Below, one piece after another: positions 34,351 through 45,624 of a stretch of 64,000 nucleotides of DNA. The position numbers and the translations under genes are program-made. The notes beneath the pieces are model-generated. The model saw nothing but the letters and a program-made list of their open reading frames with translations. It was not told the DNA's origin and did not search any database. The stretch is from Clavaria fumosa (Eukaryota > Basidiomycota > Agaricomycetes > Agaricales > Clavariaceae). Location of the stretch: assembly GCA_951802425.1 (NCBI GenBank), contig OX637806.1, positions 372,001 through 436,000 of the forward strand, given 5' to 3'. Each line of letters starts with the position of its first letter. The stretch's first letter is position 1.

Positions 34351-35100
34351 TAAATAGAGTTTTCTTTACCCTGAACTGTGAGGGACAAAACTGTTGCAAT
34401 ACTACCCCCATACAAAATATTTATTTTCTTAATGAATAATGGATAGATCTGGATGAGATAAAAGCTGAAATATAGCCAAGAAGTAGGTCTATCCAGTGTA
34501 TATTTTTACTTAATTTTACCCTTCTTAAATGTTACATAACATGGATAATAATGCAAAATGACTCAACATTGCAACAGTTTTGTCCCTCACTGTACATGTG
34601 AGACTTATATATACGTACGTACAGAGAGTATGACAAGAAAGGGAAAGTACAGAGAGCGCCAGGCAACAAGACTATAGTAGTACGGGGTATAACTAGTCAT
34701 AGAGTGACCGTGCGCATGTTCTACTAAGGTCGTGAGGGTGTCAACAATTGTCACGTTGACTCCCAGGTATTCGAGGAACTCAGGCGGAGTTGGCCAAATG
34801 GGAGCAAAGGAGGTATGTGATAGAAAGTAACAACCTGCAGATACACGTTACAGGGTGGCTACTTATATAGTACACAAGTATGAGTCATGGAGAGTCATGG
34901 TAAGCGGAGGTCGACACGTGTAGGAAGCGAGGCGTAACATGTGTAGGTGATAGCATGGAAGGGGGGAAGGCATGCGTTGTGTGACGGATGGGAGAAGAAG
35001 GGTGTGAAGAGTAAAAGGGGGGTGTGATGTACGAAAGGGGGTGAGGCGGAGGAATTGTAACATTATCCCCTCCCAGTGGTCCGTCGTCTCGACGGGCCCG

Positions 35101-35868
35101 CTAGGCCTCCGGACTTTCTTGACGCTCGTGTGGTTGTGGTTCGGCGGGGGGCTCGGTTTCGGTGGGGGGGTCGATGCTGGTGTCGCGTGTGTCTGGTACA
35201 AGGGGGTGCTCGTAGGTATTGCCAGGAACGATCCATGGGCGCATTACGTCGGTAGTTACGGGTATGACCCAGGCAGGGCCTGTGCGGCTATGGTGCACGG
35301 CCCACTCCTCTTGTAGGATCGGTTCGGGTGGTAGGGGGACCTCGAATCGTAGTCTTGAGTTTCGGGAGTTGACCCATATCTCGACAAGGACGGGGGAAGT
35401 GCGGAGGACGCATCGTTGTTGTTCGAACTGCAGTCCTCGCATTTCGGTCCACATTGCACGGCTGAAGCTTATGCTAAGCCGCTCGGCCATCCTACGGAGC
35501 CAGACGTCATCTTCGGGCTCCAGAAGTTCTCTGTTCAGTCGGAACTGCAGTATCCGCGTGGGGGGGTCGTCGGTCATAAGCGGTGGGGGGTCCAATCCCA
35601 GTACTCGGTGCGCGTGGGGGATCCGCACCGCGTCCAAGATGTGGCACATGCGGGGGGTTGTGCCGGGGGACGACGGTGGGCCCTGGAGCCTCGGTGGTGT
35701 GCCCCGTGGGTCAGGTCCGGGTCGCAGGTCCAGCGCGGGTCGTTGGCGAGTGGTCTCGGCGGGAGGTGGGCGTGGTAGGCGGTTAGGCCATCCAGCCGCG
35801 CGGCGTGCGAAGTAAGGCGGTCCCGGGGTTCCGCGGCGTGGGGTTGTGGGCGTGCGGTCGGGCAGCAT
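35101..35868 (-). CDS. Accessory ORF3 of gypsy-A, unknown function
   Basis: A 255-codon sense-strand frame lies between the pol stop (35969) and the polypurine tract (35077), starting 100 bases after pol. The N-terminal third is Pro/Arg rich (TPTTPRRGTPGPPY). The middle is more structured: ILQFRLNRELLEPEDDVWLR, MAERLSISFSRAMWTEMRGL, EIWVNSRNSRLRFEVPLPPE. The C-terminus is acidic/proline rich (DTSIDPPTETEPPAEPQP). No signal peptide or membrane segment, so it does not look like an envelope protein. Remaining open although pol next to it is damaged suggests it was under constraint. I do not recognise the family. Confidence 0.7.
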   Translation of the reverse strand: MLPDRTPTTPRRGTPGPPYFARRAAGWPNRLPRPPPAETTRQRPALDLRPGPDPRGTPPRLQGPPSSPGTTPRMCHILDAVRIPHAHRVLGLDPPPLMTDDPPTRILQFRLNRELLEPEDDVWLRRMAERLSISFSRAMWTEMRGLQFEQQRCVLRTSPVLVEIWVNSRNSRLRFEVPLPPEPILQEEWAVHHSRTGPAWVIPVTTDVMRPWIVPGNTYEHPLVPDTRDTSIDPPTETEPPAEPQPHERQESPEA

Positions 35869-35968
35869 GGCAGAGGGTGTTGGTTACAAGGGGGGGAGGA
35901 AGGTGTTTGGTGGGCGAAGTCGTTTGTGGTTTTTCTTTTTAAGTGTTCGACCCTGAGTGTGTGATCAC

Positions 35969-37698
35969 TCAGGCAAAGGATACCGTGAGAGAACGTGCCG
36001 CCTCAGGGTGTTTTTGGTGGAAGTCTGCGATCGCCTTGGCCGCTTTCTTCAGGTTCGTCTTTGGCTCCCACGTGTTGTCCTCGTGAGGGTAGCCAGCCCA
36101 TTTTACCAGATATTGTAACTTACGCCTGTGTTTCCGGCTCTTCAATACTTCTTCTACGTCATATTGTAAGTGGTTGTCGATTAACTCGGGAGGTGGGCGT
36201 TCGTCCGGAGTTTGGTTAGGGAATTTTCCTTCCTTATAGGGTGTAAGGAGTACTTTGTTAAATACTGGGTGAATTCTCCAAGTTGCTGGCAGGTTGAGTC
36301 GGTAGGCAGCCGGTCCTACTTTTTCTACCACTACGAAAGGGCCAACTCTTCTGTCCGTAAGCTTTTCTGATGGTCGTTCCGTGTTCAGGTTAGTGGCATC
36401 TAGCCAAACCAAATTTCCTTTCTTGTAGTCTAGTGTTTTTTTGTTTTTATGTTTGTCGTAGGCAGTTTTCATATATTGTGCGGCTTTCTCCATGGCCTTC
36501 TTTGCATTCTCTCTGGCTTTTTGTAATTTTGCGGCAAAGTCAGAGGCCTCCGGGGTGTGCGGCACATCAGGCAAGCTAATATCACCCATGCGAGGGTGAA
36601 AGCCATAGTTCAAGAAGAAGGGGCTGTATTTGGTGGCGGAATGCTGCCGGTTGTTTAGGGCGAATTCCGCGGTCGGTAGCCAGTCTGACCAATCGTCTTG
36701 CATGAAGTCGACGTATGAGCGCAGGTATATTTCTATCTCCTGGTTCATTCTTTCCGTTTGTCCGTCGGTTTGCGGGTGGTAGGCGGTACTCGGGTTCCCT
36801 TTTATCCCAATGATTTTATAGAACCCCTCCATGAAGTTCGAGACGAACTGGGACCCTCGGTCGCTTATTACCTTGCAAGGTACTCCATGGCTACGAAGTA
36901 CCCGGTCCCGTAGGATTTTTGCTGCCCCTAGCGCTGTAAGTTTCGTATCCGTGGCTTCTAGTAGGGTCATCTTCGTGAGTTTGTCGCATATCACGAGGAT
37001 GGCATTATGCGTTGCAGATTTTGAGAGTGGTCCGATGAGGTCCCAAGTGATGGTATGCCACGGGCAGGGTGGTATTGCGTGCGGATGTAGGGGTACACGT
37101 CATTTTGTCCGGTCGGGTTTCATCCTTTGGCACTTCTCAGCCGGCCACATACTCCGTTATGTCTTCCTTCATCCCTGGCCATGTGAATTGGCAGGTAACA
37201 CTCTCCAAGGTCTTTTCAGGTCCGGGATGCCCTCCAAGCGGGGAGTCGTGTAGTTCCATTAACACTTTGTGCACTAGGTCTTGGGGTACCCAGATCTTTC
37301 CTTCGTGTCTGAAAAGTCTGTCTACTCCTTTCTCAAAAGGCGCGCCTCTAGGTGGTATAGTGTTTGCGTGTGCCTCCAGAAGCAGTTGGTCAATTGTTGG
37401 TTCAGGGATTAGTAGTGTGGCAAGACGGTGGGCTGGAAAAACCTGTACTGTGGGTTTTTCGTATTTGTCCGTTCCTTCCCAGTGGTCTGGTCATCGGGAA
37501 AGGGCATCCGCTTTCATATTTGTCTTTCCGGGTTTATATTTCACTTCGAAATTGAAGCACTGTAACTTTGACTGCCATTGCGTTTGTCTAGGGTTGAGTT
37601 TTTGACTTTTTTGGAAATATTGAAGGTTTGCATGGTCAGTGTGGATTTCGAAAGCGTCCTTGGCCCCCCCGCAAGTAGTGGAGCCACTCTTCTAGTCC
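35969..37698 (-). pseudogene. gypsy-A pol, part 3: RNase H end, integrase, chromodomain
   Basis: Minus strand: FEIHTDHANLQYFQKSQKLN (RNase H), MKADALSR then a TGA near 37493, HDSPLGGHPGPEKTLESV and GCEKCQRMKPDRTK (H2C2 zinc region), then a second TGA near 37107. An open frame from 36994 follows: VISDRGSQFVSNF (catalytic D), STAYHPQTDGQTERMNQEIE (catalytic E), GPFVVVEKVGPAAYRLNLP and the chromodomain LQYLVKWAGYPHEDNTWEP. The upstream end abuts the palindromic element. The chromodomain marks a chromovirus. Confidence 0.92.
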
Positions 37699-38329
37699 TC
37701 TGATGCACCCCCTTCAGCACACCCACCCCCTATCCAAAAGGCCCAGCCGATTTTGACTGATGCCCTTTTTATGGGCCCAGCCGATCGTCGGCCGAGATAT
37801 TGCTTTATAGGCTTGGCCAATCAACTTGATATACCAAAATCCTGCCAGGCATACAGGGATCCCATGGTAATGATGATACCCTTTCAAAAGGGCTGGCTGA
37901 CACTCATTTTAGGAACCAGTGTAGAGGGTCTGAAGCACCCTATTCAAACATTTCTCTCACTTACATGACAAATTAGATCAAAAGGCTGGGGATAAAGCAT
38001 ATGCACAAGATTAGGAAGCAAAGATCAGATGTGCTATTTGATAGACATGTAAATTACAAGGTCATCTGCATCATTTGAGACTCCTTATCATATGAGACTC
38101 CTCCATGACAACTTAACATAGTTGGGTGAGATGAAAACCAATATGCCTTCCAATAGGTCTTCAAAGGGTAGAAGCAAATGTACCAATCAAATATGCAATG
38201 GAGCCATTATAAACTAGAGTGAAATGTGGTTGTCAACTGAGTCAGAATATTCTTTGGAAAAGGATGGGCCTTAATATCCTTTCTGAAGAGTATTCAAATC
38301 CACTTTGAATATGTGTTCTAAAGGAGAAT

Positions 38330-39012
38330 GTATTGTTATTGTTCAAATATTCTTGCAATGTAGAAGTTGTGCATGTGAGTCTGTTATCACACCTTGTGAT
38401 TATATCATTCTGTGGCTGTGCCTGGGATCCCGGGTGTGACAGTCACACTGTGACCAACTCTGCATATTAGTATTGTTCAGATATCCTTGCATTGTAGAAG
38501 TTGTGCATGTGAGTCTGTTATCTCACCTTGGGATTATATCATTTTGTGGCTGTGCCCGGGATCCCGGGTGTGACAGTCACACTGTGACCAACTCTGCATA
38601 TTAGTATTGTTCAGATATCCTTGCAATGCAGAAGTTGTGCATGTGAGTCTGTTATCACACCTTGGGATTATATCACTCTGTGGCTGTGCCCGGGATCCCA
38701 GGTGTGACAGTCACACTGTGACCAACTCTGCATATTAGTATTGTTCAGATATCCTTGCATTGTAGAAGTTGTGCATGTGAGTCTGTCATCTCACCTTGGG
38801 ATTATATCATTTTGTGGCTGTGCCCGGGATCCCAGGTGTGACAGTCACACTGTGACCAACTCTGCATATTAGTATTGCTCAGATATTCTTGCATTGTAGA
38901 AGTTGTGCATTGTAGAAGTTGTGCATGTGAGTCTGTCATCTCACCTTGGGATTATATCATTTTGTGGCTGTGCCCAGGATCCCAGGTGTGACAGTCACAC
39001 TGTGACCACAAC
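38330..39012 (+). repeat. 134-bp tandem repeats, left arm
   Basis: The motif AGAAGTTGTGCATGTGAGTC recurs at 38362, 38496, 38630, 38764 and about 38898, 134 bases apart, about five units. Each unit carries CCCGGGATCCCGGG-type and GTGTGACAGTCACACTGTGAC palindromes. The last unit has a short internal duplication. Confidence 0.9.
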
Positions 39013-40195
39013 TCTGGATCTGCAACTCATATCCATAACTACCAGGGCAGGGCAAGTACAATGATTGGACAGAGGGGAACAAGGTGTGAAGACATGTTCA
39101 GAGAAGGAAGGACTACTGTATCTGTAACTACAAGGGCACAACAAGAACATATCCAAGGCTGGGGAAGGCATCTCAGAGAGGATGATGAGTGTTGAGAAGG
39201 GGTGGTGTCAGCACTGACAGAGTCATCACACTCAAACATTCTTTCATTTACTTGTGTCTATAGTAGTCTCTTTGTGTTTACCTGCCCTCCTCTCCTTGTA
39301 TTTACCTACCAGTTTCTACATCATATACACCCTGGGGCTCTTGAGCATGAGCCAGGGATCACTTTATGACTTATTGCACATGGACAGCAGAACATAGGAT
39401 GATTTGACACTTGAGATTATTTGAAAGGATGCTGCTGGCCCACTTAGGGTTAGGGTTAGGGCAGATAAACTGCAATAGATTCAGGGTGATCTCTTATACC
39501 ATATTCATTTGTCAAAGCTAATCCACAAGTACAAATTAATTACAACAAATCAAAAGAAAAACATGTCTGGCATTTACATCAGAGGATGGGTGGCCAAATC
39601 CACCTCCGACAAGCCATTCATATGATAATATGTGCTTCATTGCAAAGGGGGCACTGCAATCTAGGCAAGCCCCACTTCACCAAAGCAAGAGTCCCCAGTC
39701 TCAAGTAGATAAGATGATCTGTAAGAAACTAGGGTGGGAGGACGCTAACCACATGGCAGTCAGCAGTCCATCCCAGAGCCCATATGGCAACCCCAAGGTA
39801 TGAGCAGCAGATAGCACAAAAAAACTTACAAAGATGGGGTTGGGGGAGGTTGTCTTGCATAATAGACCACACTCACATCCTTGGCCCATTTGGCCACCCC
39901 AGGTGCAGGTATGAATGAGGGTTGGTTGGGGCCAGCCTGCATATAAGCTGCCACCAAACCAAAAGGCCCATACGGCCACCCTCTTCACATAACATTCTGA
40001 AAAGCAACATCAACAAGCACCATACCAGTAAAAAGTGTGAATAGTAATAAAACCCACGTACCTCTGCAGGTGTCAAGCTCATACAGACACCTGAAGGCAG
40101 ACAAGAGCAGCATTCCCTGTATGGCACTGCAGTTGCCACACAGAGAATGCTGCCCTTGTCTGCCACAAACCATAAGGTGGACATGGCAGCACAGG

Positions 40196-41620
40196 AAGGG
40201 CAGTGGGCAGCGGGGCAGCAGGCGGGGCAGCAGGTGGGCAGGGCGGGGCAGCAGGTGGGCAGGCGAGGCAGCGGGTGGGCAGGCGGGGCAGCGGGCAGGC
40301 GGGGCAGGGCAGCGGGCAGGCAGGGCGGGGCAGTGGGTGGGAAGGCAGGGCAGCGGGTGGGAAGGCGGGGCAGCCGGTGGGCAGGCGGGGCTGCGGGTGG
40401 GCAGGCAGGGCTGCGGGCAGGGCGGGGTTGCGGGCGAGCAGGCGGGGCTGCAGGAGGGCAGGCGGGGCTGCAGGAGGGCAGGGCGGGGCAGGGCAGGGCG
40501 GCGGGTGGGCAGGGCTGCGGGGCTGCGAGGCAGCGGGCAGGCAGGGCGGGGCAGCGGGCAGCAGGCAGGCAGGGCAGCGGGTGGGCAGCGGGTGGGCAGC
40601 GGGTGGGCAGGCAGGGCTGCGGGCAGGGCGGGGTTGCAGGCGAGCAGGCGGGGCAGCGGCCAGGCAGGGCGGGGCAGCGGGCAGCAGGCAGGCAGGGCAG
40701 CAGGTGGGCAGCGGGTGGGCAGTGCGGGCCAGCGGGCCAGCAGGCAGGCGGGGCAGTGGGCAGGCGGGGCAACGGGTGTAGAGGCGGGGCAGCGGGCGGG
40801 CAGGCAGGGCTGCAGGAGGGCAGGGCGGGGCAGCGGGCGGGCAGGCGGGGCAGCAGGAGGGCAGGGCGGGGCAGGGCGGGGCGGCGGGTGGGCAGGGCTG
40901 CGGGGCTGCGAGGCAGCGGGCAGGCAGGCAAGGCAGTGGGCGGGCAGGGCGGGGCTGCGAGGCAGCAGGCAAGCAGGGCGGGGCAGCGGGCAGCAGGCAG
41001 GCAGGGCTGCGGGTGGGCAGCGGCTGGGCTGCGGGTGGGCAGGCAGGGCTGCGGGCAGGGCGGGGTTGCGGGCGAGCAGGCGGGGCAGGGCGGGGCGGCG
41101 GGTGGGCAGGGCTGCGGGGCTGCGAGGCTGCAGGTGGGCAGGCGGGGCTGCGGGCGAGCAGGCGGGGCAGCGGGCGGGCAGGCGGGGCTGCAGGAGGGCA
41201 GGCGGGACGGCAGGAGGGCAGGCGGGGCTGCAGGAGGGCAGGGCGGGGCAGGGCGGGGCGGCGGGTGGGCAGGGCTGTGGGGCTGCGAGGCAGCGGGTGG
41301 GCAGGCAGGGCTGCGGGCAGGGCGGGGTTGCAGGCGAGCAGGCAGGGCGGGGCAGCGGGCAGCAGGCAGGCAGGGCAGCGGGTGGGCAGCGGGTGGGCAG
41401 CGGGTGGGCAGCGGGTGGGCAGCGGGTGGGCAGTGCGGGCCAGCGGGCCAGCGGGCAGGCGGGGCAACAGGTGTAGAGGCGGGGCAGCGGGCGGGCAGGC
41501 GGGGCTGCAGGAGGGCAGGGCGGGGCAGCGGGCGGGTAGGCGGGGCTGCAGGAGGGCAGGGCGGGGCGGCGGGTGGGCAGGGCTGCGGGGCTGCGGGGCT
41601 GCAAGGCAGCGGATGGGCAG
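40196..41620 (+). repeat. G-rich minisatellite, left arm (about 1.4 kb)
   Basis: Mosaic of GGGCAGGCGGGGCAGCGGGC, GGGCTGCAGGAGGGCA and GGGTGGGCAGC units. G-runs are regularly spaced and could form quadruplexes. Long Gly/Ala/Arg and Pro/Ala/Cys frames result from composition and are not called as genes. Confidence 0.9.
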
Positions 41621-42478
41621 GCGCAGCAGAGGACGTTCCACCATGTTTGTTTGGTGCTCACTGTTTAAAGTGTTTCAACATTTGGCTCTGTTTGTTCATG
41701 TTGATATGTCATGTGACTCTGCCCAATGACACAATCACAAGCCTTTTCTTGGCCCTGTACTCAGGCCAGGCTAGAATGGGAGGATTTTATGTACTAGGTT
41801 CTATATGATGTGATAAGCTAGAGTCTAGATGTGGGTGCCAAGAGAGGATGATACAAACAAAGGCCCAGAGCTGCTTTTGGTAAGCTGCTATGACTGTGGG
41901 AAGAAAATTGCATGGCTTGCGAAATATGACTTTTTATACACCAAAAAATCGGCAAAAATCAGGAGATTCTGAATCTGGATACCCCACATTTGTACCTGCC
42001 TTGGTTCAGTGTCAATTCGCAAAATACACAGAAAATATTCATTTTCCACAATTCTGCAGTACTCTGCAGTACTCTGGCTTGAAAATGGTTAGTGGAGGAT
42101 ACACACATTACCTGTAGACATATGGGGAGGATGTAGATTAGTTTAACAATCCACCCACCATCTCTGTCACCTCCCTGGAATCCATTACTAGGAATTAGGG
42201 TTATTGGCCTGGGAGCATGGCTATTTGTTATATTGCAAATTCCAGCCATCAGACTACACCCTATGACATCTAATACAATCATACAAAAGCCCATAATATT
42301 TGGTGCAGAACTACAGATTCCCCATGTCTATTTTCCCAAAATTCTCAAAATCTCTCCCCAGATAGCCCCCTTTGTCAAATCACATATTCCTGTTAGCAAA
42401 TAGTTTACAATGTGTACATGAAGACATGTACAAAGTTTGGTGAAGTTGGGCCAAGTTCTCAGGAAGATAGCCCAGAAT

Positions 42479-42561
42479 GAGACTTTTGGGAGACTGTCAA
42501 GGTCTTCCTTATCCTCGCCTTCATCTTTGACTTCACTTTAGACTGTCCTTCCAGAAGACAT
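42479..42561. other. Palindrome centre (83-bp spacer)
   Basis: The only asymmetric part of the element, GAGACTTTTGGGAGACTGTC ... AGACTGTCCTTCCAGAAGAC. GACTGTC occurs twice. Confidence 0.9.
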
Positions 42562-43419
42562 ATTCTGGGCTATCTTCCTGAGAACTTGGCCCAACTTCAC
42601 CAAACTTTGTACATGTCTTCATGTACACATTGTGAACTATTTGCTAACAGGAATATGTGATTTGACAAAGGGGGCTATCTGGGGAGAGATTTTGAGAATT
42701 TTGGGAAAATAGACATGTGGAATCTGTAGTTCTGCACCAAATATTATGGGCTTTTGTATGATTGTATTAGATGTCATAGGGTGTAGTCTGATGGCTGGAA
42801 TTTGCAATATAACAAATAGCCATGCTCCCAGGCCAATAACCCTAATTCCTAGTAATGGATTCCAGGGAGGTGACAGAGATGGTGGGTGGGTTGTTAAACT
42901 AATCTACATCCTCCCCATATGTCTACAGGTAATGTGTGTATCCTCCACTAACCATTTTCAAGCCAGAGTACTGCAGAGTACTGCAGAATTGTGGAAAATG
43001 AATATTTTCTGTGTATTTTGCGAATTGACACTGAACCAAGGCAGGTACAAATGTGGGGTATCCAGATTCAGAATCTCCTGATTTTTGCCGATTTTTTGGT
43101 GTATAAAAAGTCATATTTCGCAAGCCATGCAATTTTCTTCCCACAGTCATAGCAGCTTACCAAAAGCAGCTCTGGGCCTTTGTTTGTATCATCCTCTCTT
43201 GGCACCCACATCTAGACTCTAGCTTATCACATCATATAGAACCTAGTACATAAAATCCTCCCATTCTAGCCTGGCCTGAGTACAGGGCCAAGAAAAGGCT
43301 TGTGATTGTGTCATTGGGCAGAGTCACATGACATATCAACATGAACAAACAGAGCCAAATGTTGAAACACTTTAAACAGTGAGCACCAAACAAACATGGT
43401 GGAACGTCCTCTGCTGCGC

Positions 43420-44440
43420 CTGCCCATCCGCTGCCTTGCAGCCCCGCAGCCCCGCAGCCCTGCCCACCCGCCGCCCCACCCTGCCCTCCTGCAGCCCCGC
43501 CTACCCACCCGCTGCCCCGCCCTGCCCTCCTGCAGCCCCGCCTGCCCGCCCGCTGCCCCGCCTCTACACCTGTTGCCCCGCCTGCCCGCTGCCCCGCCTG
43601 CCTGCTGGCCCGCTGGCCCGCACTGCCCACCCGCTGCCCACCCGCTGCCCACCCGCTGCCCTGCCTGCCTGCTGCCCGCTGCCCCGCCCTGCCCGCAGCC
43701 CTGCCTGCCCACCCGCTGCCTCGCAGCCCCGCAGCCCTGCCCACCCGCCGCCCCGCCCTGCCCACCCGCCGCCCCGCCCTGCCCTCCTGCAGCCCCGCCT
43801 GCCCTCTTGCCATCCCGCCTGCCCTCCTGCAGCCCCGCCTGCCCGCCCGCTGCCCCGCCTGCTCGCCCGCAGCCCCGCCTGCCCACCCGCAGCCTCGCAG
43901 CCCCGCAGCCCTGCCCACCCGCCGCCCCGCCCTGCCCCGCCTGCTCGCCCGCAACCCCGCCCTGCCCGCAGCCCTGCCTGCCCACCCGCAGCCCAGCCGC
44001 TGCCCACCCGCAGCCCTGCCTGCCTGCTGCCCGCTGCCCCGCCCTGCTTGCCTGCTGCCTCGCAGCCCCGCCCTGCCCGCCCACTGCCTTGCCTGCCTGC
44101 CCGCTGCCTCGCAGCCCCGCAGCCCTGCCCACCCGCCGCCCCGCCCTGCCCCGCCCTGCCCTCCTGCTGCCCCGCCTGCCCGCCCGCTGCCCCGCCCTGC
44201 CCTCCTGCAGCCCCGCCTGCCCGCCCGCTGCCCCGCCTCTACACCCGTTGCCCCGCCTGCCCGCTGCCCCGCCTGCCTGCTGGCCCGCTGGCCCGCACTG
44301 CCCACCCGCTGCCCACCTGCTGCCCTGCCTGCCTGCTGCCCGCTGCCCCGCCTGCCCACCCGCTGCCTCGCCTGCCCACCTGCTGCCCCGCCCTGCCCAC
44401 CTGCTGCCCCGCCTGCTGCCCCGCTGCCCACTGCCCTTCC
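43420..44440 (-). repeat. G-rich minisatellite, right arm (about 1.0 kb)
   Basis: Same units as 40196-41620 in opposite orientation, with several units missing; edges match exactly. Confidence 0.9.
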
Positions 44441-45624
44441 TGTGCTGCCATGTCCACCTTATGGTTTGTGGCAGACAAGGGCAGCATTCTCTGTGTGGCA
44501 ACTGCAGTGCCATACAGGGAATGCTGCTCTTGTCTGCCTTCAGGTGTCTGTATGAGCTTGACACCTGCAGAGGTACGTGGGTTTTATTACTATTCACACT
44601 TTTTACTGGTATGGTGCTTGTTGATGTTGCTTTTCAGAATGTTATGTGAAGAGGGTGGCCGTATGGGCCTTTTGGTTTGGTGGCAGCTTATATGCAGGCT
44701 GGCCCCAACCAACCCTCATTCATACCTGCACCTGGGGTGGCCAAATGGGCCAAGGATGTGAGTGTGGTCTATTATGCAAGACAACCTCCCCCAACCCCAT
44801 CTTTGTAAGTTTTTTTGTGCTATCTGCTGCTCATACCTTGGGGTTGCCATATGGGCTCTGGGATGGACTGCTGACTGCCATGTGGTTAGCGTCCTCCCAC
44901 CCTAGTTTCTTACAGATCATCTTATCTACTTGAGACTGGGGACTCTTGCTTTGGTGAAGTGGGGCTTGCCTAGATTGCAGTGCCCCCTTTGCAATGAAGC
45001 ACATATTATCATATGAATGGCTTGTCGGAGGTGGATTTGGCCACCCATCCTCTGATGTAAATGCCAGACATGTTTTTCTTTTGATTTGTTGTAATTAATT
45101 TGTACTTGTGGATTAGCTTTGACAAATGAATATGGTATAAGAGATCACCCTGAATCTATTGCAGTTTATCTGCCCTAACCCTAACCCTAAGTGGGCCAGC
45201 AGCATCCTTTCAAATAATCTCAAGTGTCAAATCATCCTATGTTCTGCTGTCCATGTGCAATAAGTCATAAAGTGATCCCTGGCTCATGCTCAAGAGCCCC
45301 AGGGTGTATATGATGTAGAAACTGGTAGGTAAATACAAGGAGAGGAGGGCAGGTAAACACAAAGAGACTACTATAGACACAAGTAAATGAAAGAATGTTT
45401 GAGTGTGATGACTCTGTCAGTGCTGACACCACCCCTTCTCAACACTCATCATCCTCTCTGAGATGCCTTCCCCAGCCTTGGATATGTTCTTGTTGTGCCC
45501 TTGTAGTTACAGATACAGTAGTCCTTCCTTCTCTGAACATGTCTTCACACCTTGTTCCCCTCTGTCCAATCATTGTACTTGCCCTGCCCTGGTAGTTATG
45601 GATATGAGTTGCAGATCCAGAGTT

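Larger units (their letters stand above)
32964..34592 (+). mobile_element. Tc1/mariner element, apparently intact
   Basis: 1,629 bases flanked by TA on both sides (32962-32963; 34593-34594). The outer ends read CAG(T)GAGGGACAAAACTG and complement. Each end is about 220 bases long and itself has an inverted inner copy of the same motif (about 33150-33178 and 34367-34395), so each terminal repeat can fold back on itself. The transposase frame is uninterrupted. Confidence 0.93.
32317..35062 (-). repeat. LTR of gypsy-A, interrupted by a Tc1 element
   Basis: On the minus strand a polypurine tract (ACTGGGAGGGGATAA, 35063-35077) is followed at 35062 by TGTTACAATTCC. Skipping the Tc1 element, the sequence runs to CCCTAACA at 32317, giving matching TGTTA/TAACA ends and an LTR of about 1.1 kb. 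A TATA motif lies at about 34862-34870. Two 65-bp-class direct repeats containing CAACGAAGTGT sit at about 32535 and 32603. The outer end is inferred; no second LTR remains for comparison. Confidence 0.55.
37706..42478 (+). repeat. Left arm of the palindrome (4.77 kb)
   Basis: Outer end CACCCCCTTC, GGCCCAGCCGAT motifs at about 37741 and 37776, 134-bp tandem repeats, (TTAGGG)3 at 39444-39461, G-rich minisatellite 40196-41620, then about 850 unique bases. Open frames here (for example 39701-39988 and 41959-42294, minus) recur in mirror image in the other arm and match nothing I know. Confidence 0.9.

Noticed and set aside
35101..35868. Envelope protein gene
   Set aside because: Position fits, but no signal peptide, transmembrane segment or cleavage motif is visible.
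38330..39012. CRISPR array
   Set aside because: Regular repeats but no unique spacers; eukaryotic context; plain tandem units of 134 bases.
41959..43081. Mirror-image 111-codon ORFs as a conserved gene pair
   Set aside because: Identity follows from the palindrome; no domain or start context supports coding.
39985..44649. Very long ORFs (400-560 codons) on both strands in the G-rich minisatellites
   Set aside because: Open in several frames at once, Pro/Ala/Arg or Gly/Arg/Ala only, frame content changes with unit number; composition artefacts.
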